Origin: CAZELM01 sp964512995
GTDB lineage: Bacteria; CSSED10-310
Assembly (NCBI GenBank): GCA_964512995.1
Contig: CAZELM010000017.1
Coordinates: 1 to 64,000, forward strand
Direction: 5' to 3'
DNA: 64,000 bases
The position numbers were made by a program, and so were the translations under genes. A model generated the notes under the pieces. That model had not been told where the DNA came from. It did no database searches and saw nothing but the letters and a program-made list of their open reading frames with translations. Shown here piece after piece: positions 62,289 to 64,000 of the stretch; position 1 is the stretch's first letter; every line of letters starts with the position of its first letter.

Positions 62289-63686
62289 TCAATCATCCGG
62301 TAATTGATCCTGTTCGATATCAGGTCCGTGAACGGTGAATTTGAACAAGGTGCTTCGTGCCTTATGTGTCACCGTATTCGCCAAAGCCTGAAAACTGAAA
62401 TTATTGTAGTCGAATCCAGGAATGGTCCACGTTTCTACGCGAAATCGATACATCTGATCGGGAAGGATAGAACCGATAGAACCCATGGGGATCGGTGGAA
62501 TAGGAAGTGAATCGGACTTTTTTCCACCGGGCAGGTACAGATTCCATGTGTAGTCATATTCCGACTGATAGATTGAAACAATATCTAAATCCCCTTCAAC
62601 AGGCTCCCAGTGAAGTATCGGATAGTTATCATTGCCGGACAACTGCCTATGTAAATCCTTGGGAACATTTTTAAATTCAAAATCATGTTTCTCTGGTAAT
62701 GCCTGGAATGTGCCATGCAGGATTGAAGTTGTCATCTCCGCCCAAGCATCCATTCGATTGAATGCGGATACCTCAAGCGACATCAGGGGCAACTCCGGCG
62801 TTGACACACAGAATGCCTGATATTCGAATGTGTTGCTGATGTTAGCGAAACCGGATGATATCAATCCGGCCAGACCCCCATCTAAAAAGACTTGAAAATT
62901 GTAACGCTTGTACGGCTCCCACCCATTTTTAGGAGATTTAAGATTAGCCGGTGGGTGTGCCATTTTTCCGGATACCACCTTCACAACGCCGGTATTCACG
63001 GTTGACATATTGATCATTGCTGGAGTGCTGACCGGCAATGGACCATCAGGCATAACCGTAAGCCCGAATTTGGAGGTGTTCCCAGACTGATCCGTCGCCA
63101 TTGCCGAGAATCCAATGGGACGGCACGGCACTGTTTTCACGAGCGGATCCGGATCAACACTTAGCTGATTCCCTTGGGACATGATTTTCATTTCCTTGTA
63201 TGGGACTTCATTGCGGAACAACATCAGACTGGAATCACCCGTGTCAAGACCAAGAAAAGTCAATGCGGTGCTCACCTTGTCAGGGGGTTTACGGATCGTT
63301 AACGGGATGGTCACTTTTGCTGCATTTATATCACAAAAACTGATCGTATCATACGCCTCCCTCTCTTCGTGAATCACTGTCACAGTAACCGGTCCGGAGA
63401 TTCCAAGGTTTGCAAACGATGCGACCCCATCCTCCCCCGTCTTAATTTTGGCTTTTTCCTCCAATGGATTTCCCTGATGAATAAATACAACCGCACCATT
63501 GAGCGGCTTCCCTGACCAGGCATCCACAACCGTGACAATCAGGTTGTCGTGAATTATCCCCCCTTCGGCACCTCCCAAGATCGGTCTGAATGCAACTGGC
63601 GGGTAGATCGCAACCTTCTCATTCTCACATCCCACGCCCCCCAATCCCATCATCACGATGCTTAATACGAAAAGCTGCCGATTCAT
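62289..63686 (-). CDS. Lipoprotein with regulatory-like beta domain
   Basis: A 465-residue lipoprotein: MNRQLFVL, hydrophobic core and lipobox GVGC (Cys at about 20). Residues 45-125 form a transthyretin/CarboxypepD-like beta domain (VTVVDAWSGKPLNGAVVFIH, GEDGVASFANLG). The rest is beta-rich with repeated Ig-like strands; near the end HWEPVEGDLDIVSIYQSEYDYTW looks like a fibronectin III element. The start at 63686 has GGAGG 6 nt upstream; the open frame continues 20 codons further without support. It is likely anchored in the outer membrane. Function unknown. Confidence 0.75.
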   Translation of the reverse strand: MNRQLFVLSIVMMGLGGVGCENEKVAIYPPVAFRPILGGAEGGIIHDNLIVTVVDAWSGKPLNGAVVFIHQGNPLEEKAKIKTGEDGVASFANLGISGPVTVTVIHEEREAYDTISFCDINAAKVTIPLTIRKPPDKVSTALTFLGLDTGDSSLMLFRNEVPYKEMKIMSQGNQLSVDPDPLVKTVPCRPIGFSAMATDQSGNTSKFGLTVMPDGPLPVSTPAMINMSTVNTGVVKVVSGKMAHPPANLKSPKNGWEPYKRYNFQVFLDGGLAGLISSGFANISNTFEYQAFCVSTPELPLMSLEVSAFNRMDAWAEMTTSILHGTFQALPEKHDFEFKNVPKDLHRQLSGNDNYPILHWEPVEGDLDIVSIYQSEYDYTWNLYLPGGKKSDSLPIPPIPMGSIGSILPDQMYRFRVETWTIPGFDYNNFSFQALANTVTHKARSTLFKFTVHGPDIEQDQLPDD

Positions 63687-63798
63687 CCGTTCCCTCCTCA
63701 TTGCAACACGTCCTTTTCCCATATCCATGACAGCCTGAACAGCCACTCAATCTCGAAAAAGTGCTCTATCAATCATATCGTAGAATTATTTTAAAGAG

Positions 63799-64000
63799 TT
63801 ATGCTCTAAAATCAACCACAACCTGAATAAGCACCCAGGATTTCAGCCGATTGATGTAAAGGACTTGCAGATTCTTCTCATTCATCTTAATTTGACCTTT
63901 GGGACTCTTGTCATCCCATATTCGATTGGCCGGTTGGAGAAAATTGATCTGTTCAGAACAGAATCGATCATCATTCGCTCCCGGATCCAACAAGGAGACC
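63799..64000 (-). CDS. C-terminal end of a gene cut by the window edge
   Basis: The frame is open to base 64000 and ends at a stop at 63799, giving the last 66 codons or so of a longer protein. The sequence ends in alternating residues (LQVLYINRLKSWVLIQVVVDFRA in two strands), which would fit a beta-rich protein. Too little is visible to name it. It would lie directly upstream of the lipoprotein gene on the same strand. Confidence 0.5.
   Translation of the reverse strand, partial: VSLLDPGANDDRFCSEQINFLQPANRIWDDKSPKGQIKMNEKNLQVLYINRLKSWVLIQVVVDFRA

Overview
The window is one draft-assembly segment (a 100-base N gap lies at 35045-35144) from a Gram-negative bacterium that I cannot place in a named phylum. 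The Gram-negative call rests on a TonB-dependent receptor, a second probable outer-membrane barrel ending in Phe, several lipobox lipoproteins and dTDP-rhamnose genes. Thr-Pro-rich linkers, DUF11 repeats, a DUF2142 membrane protein and secreted papain-like and von Willebrand A proteins are common in uncultured candidate phyla. The standard genetic code is used, with TGA as an ordinary stop in many genes. I saw no rRNA, tRNA, CRISPR array, insertion sequence or prophage.

Left part (1-19000): a sugar-isomerase-like TIM barrel; a lipoprotein; an HD phosphohydrolase, alanine racemase and GT-C type membrane protein in a row; a DUF4177 protein and a cysteine desulfurase; then the most interesting metabolic block, 8059-12726. 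This block encodes a lipoate-ligase/DUF116 fusion, a geranylgeranyl-reductase-like flavoprotein and two radical SAM proteins. It matches the recently described sLpl(AB)-LipS1/LipS2 lipoate-assembly pathway. GreA and fructose-1,6-bisphosphatase follow on the minus strand, then a lipoprotein, a beta-propeller gene split by an in-frame TGA, a PHP phosphoesterase and an M29 aminopeptidase.

Middle (19000-36700): a 0.9 kb AT-rich non-coding stretch precedes a 1406-residue secreted DUF11 protein with a Thr-Pro linker and an IPTL-like C-terminal anchor. After a strong terminator comes a B12-type radical SAM gene leading into a membrane-protein/TPR/DUF2142 cluster. Then polynucleotide phosphorylase, a secreted papain-family protease, a ferritin-like protein, a cysteine-rich 21-bp tandem repeat that runs into the assembly gap, and a single-pass membrane protein with a Pro-rich tail.

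Right part (36700-64000): a glycosyltransferase and a nucleotide-sugar operon (rmlA-long, rmlC-like, rmlB, rmlD, gmd and a GDP-sugar reductase), for dTDP-L-rhamnose and a GDP-6-deoxyhexose, presumably for surface glycans. It shares a back-to-back promoter region with an outer-membrane barrel gene. Then two GT-C type membrane proteins, pcm, ornithine aminotransferase, a secreted legumain-fold/vWA protein, a TPR protein plus TonB-dependent receptor pair, and a minus-strand run of THEP1 NTPase, radical SAM, pgsA, a small ORF and rimO. A lipoprotein and a gene cut by the window edge close the segment.

Start codons were often moved inward from the longest open frame because a good Shine-Dalgarno sequence sits before an internal ATG, GTG or TTG. 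All functions are read from motifs only; no database search was possible.
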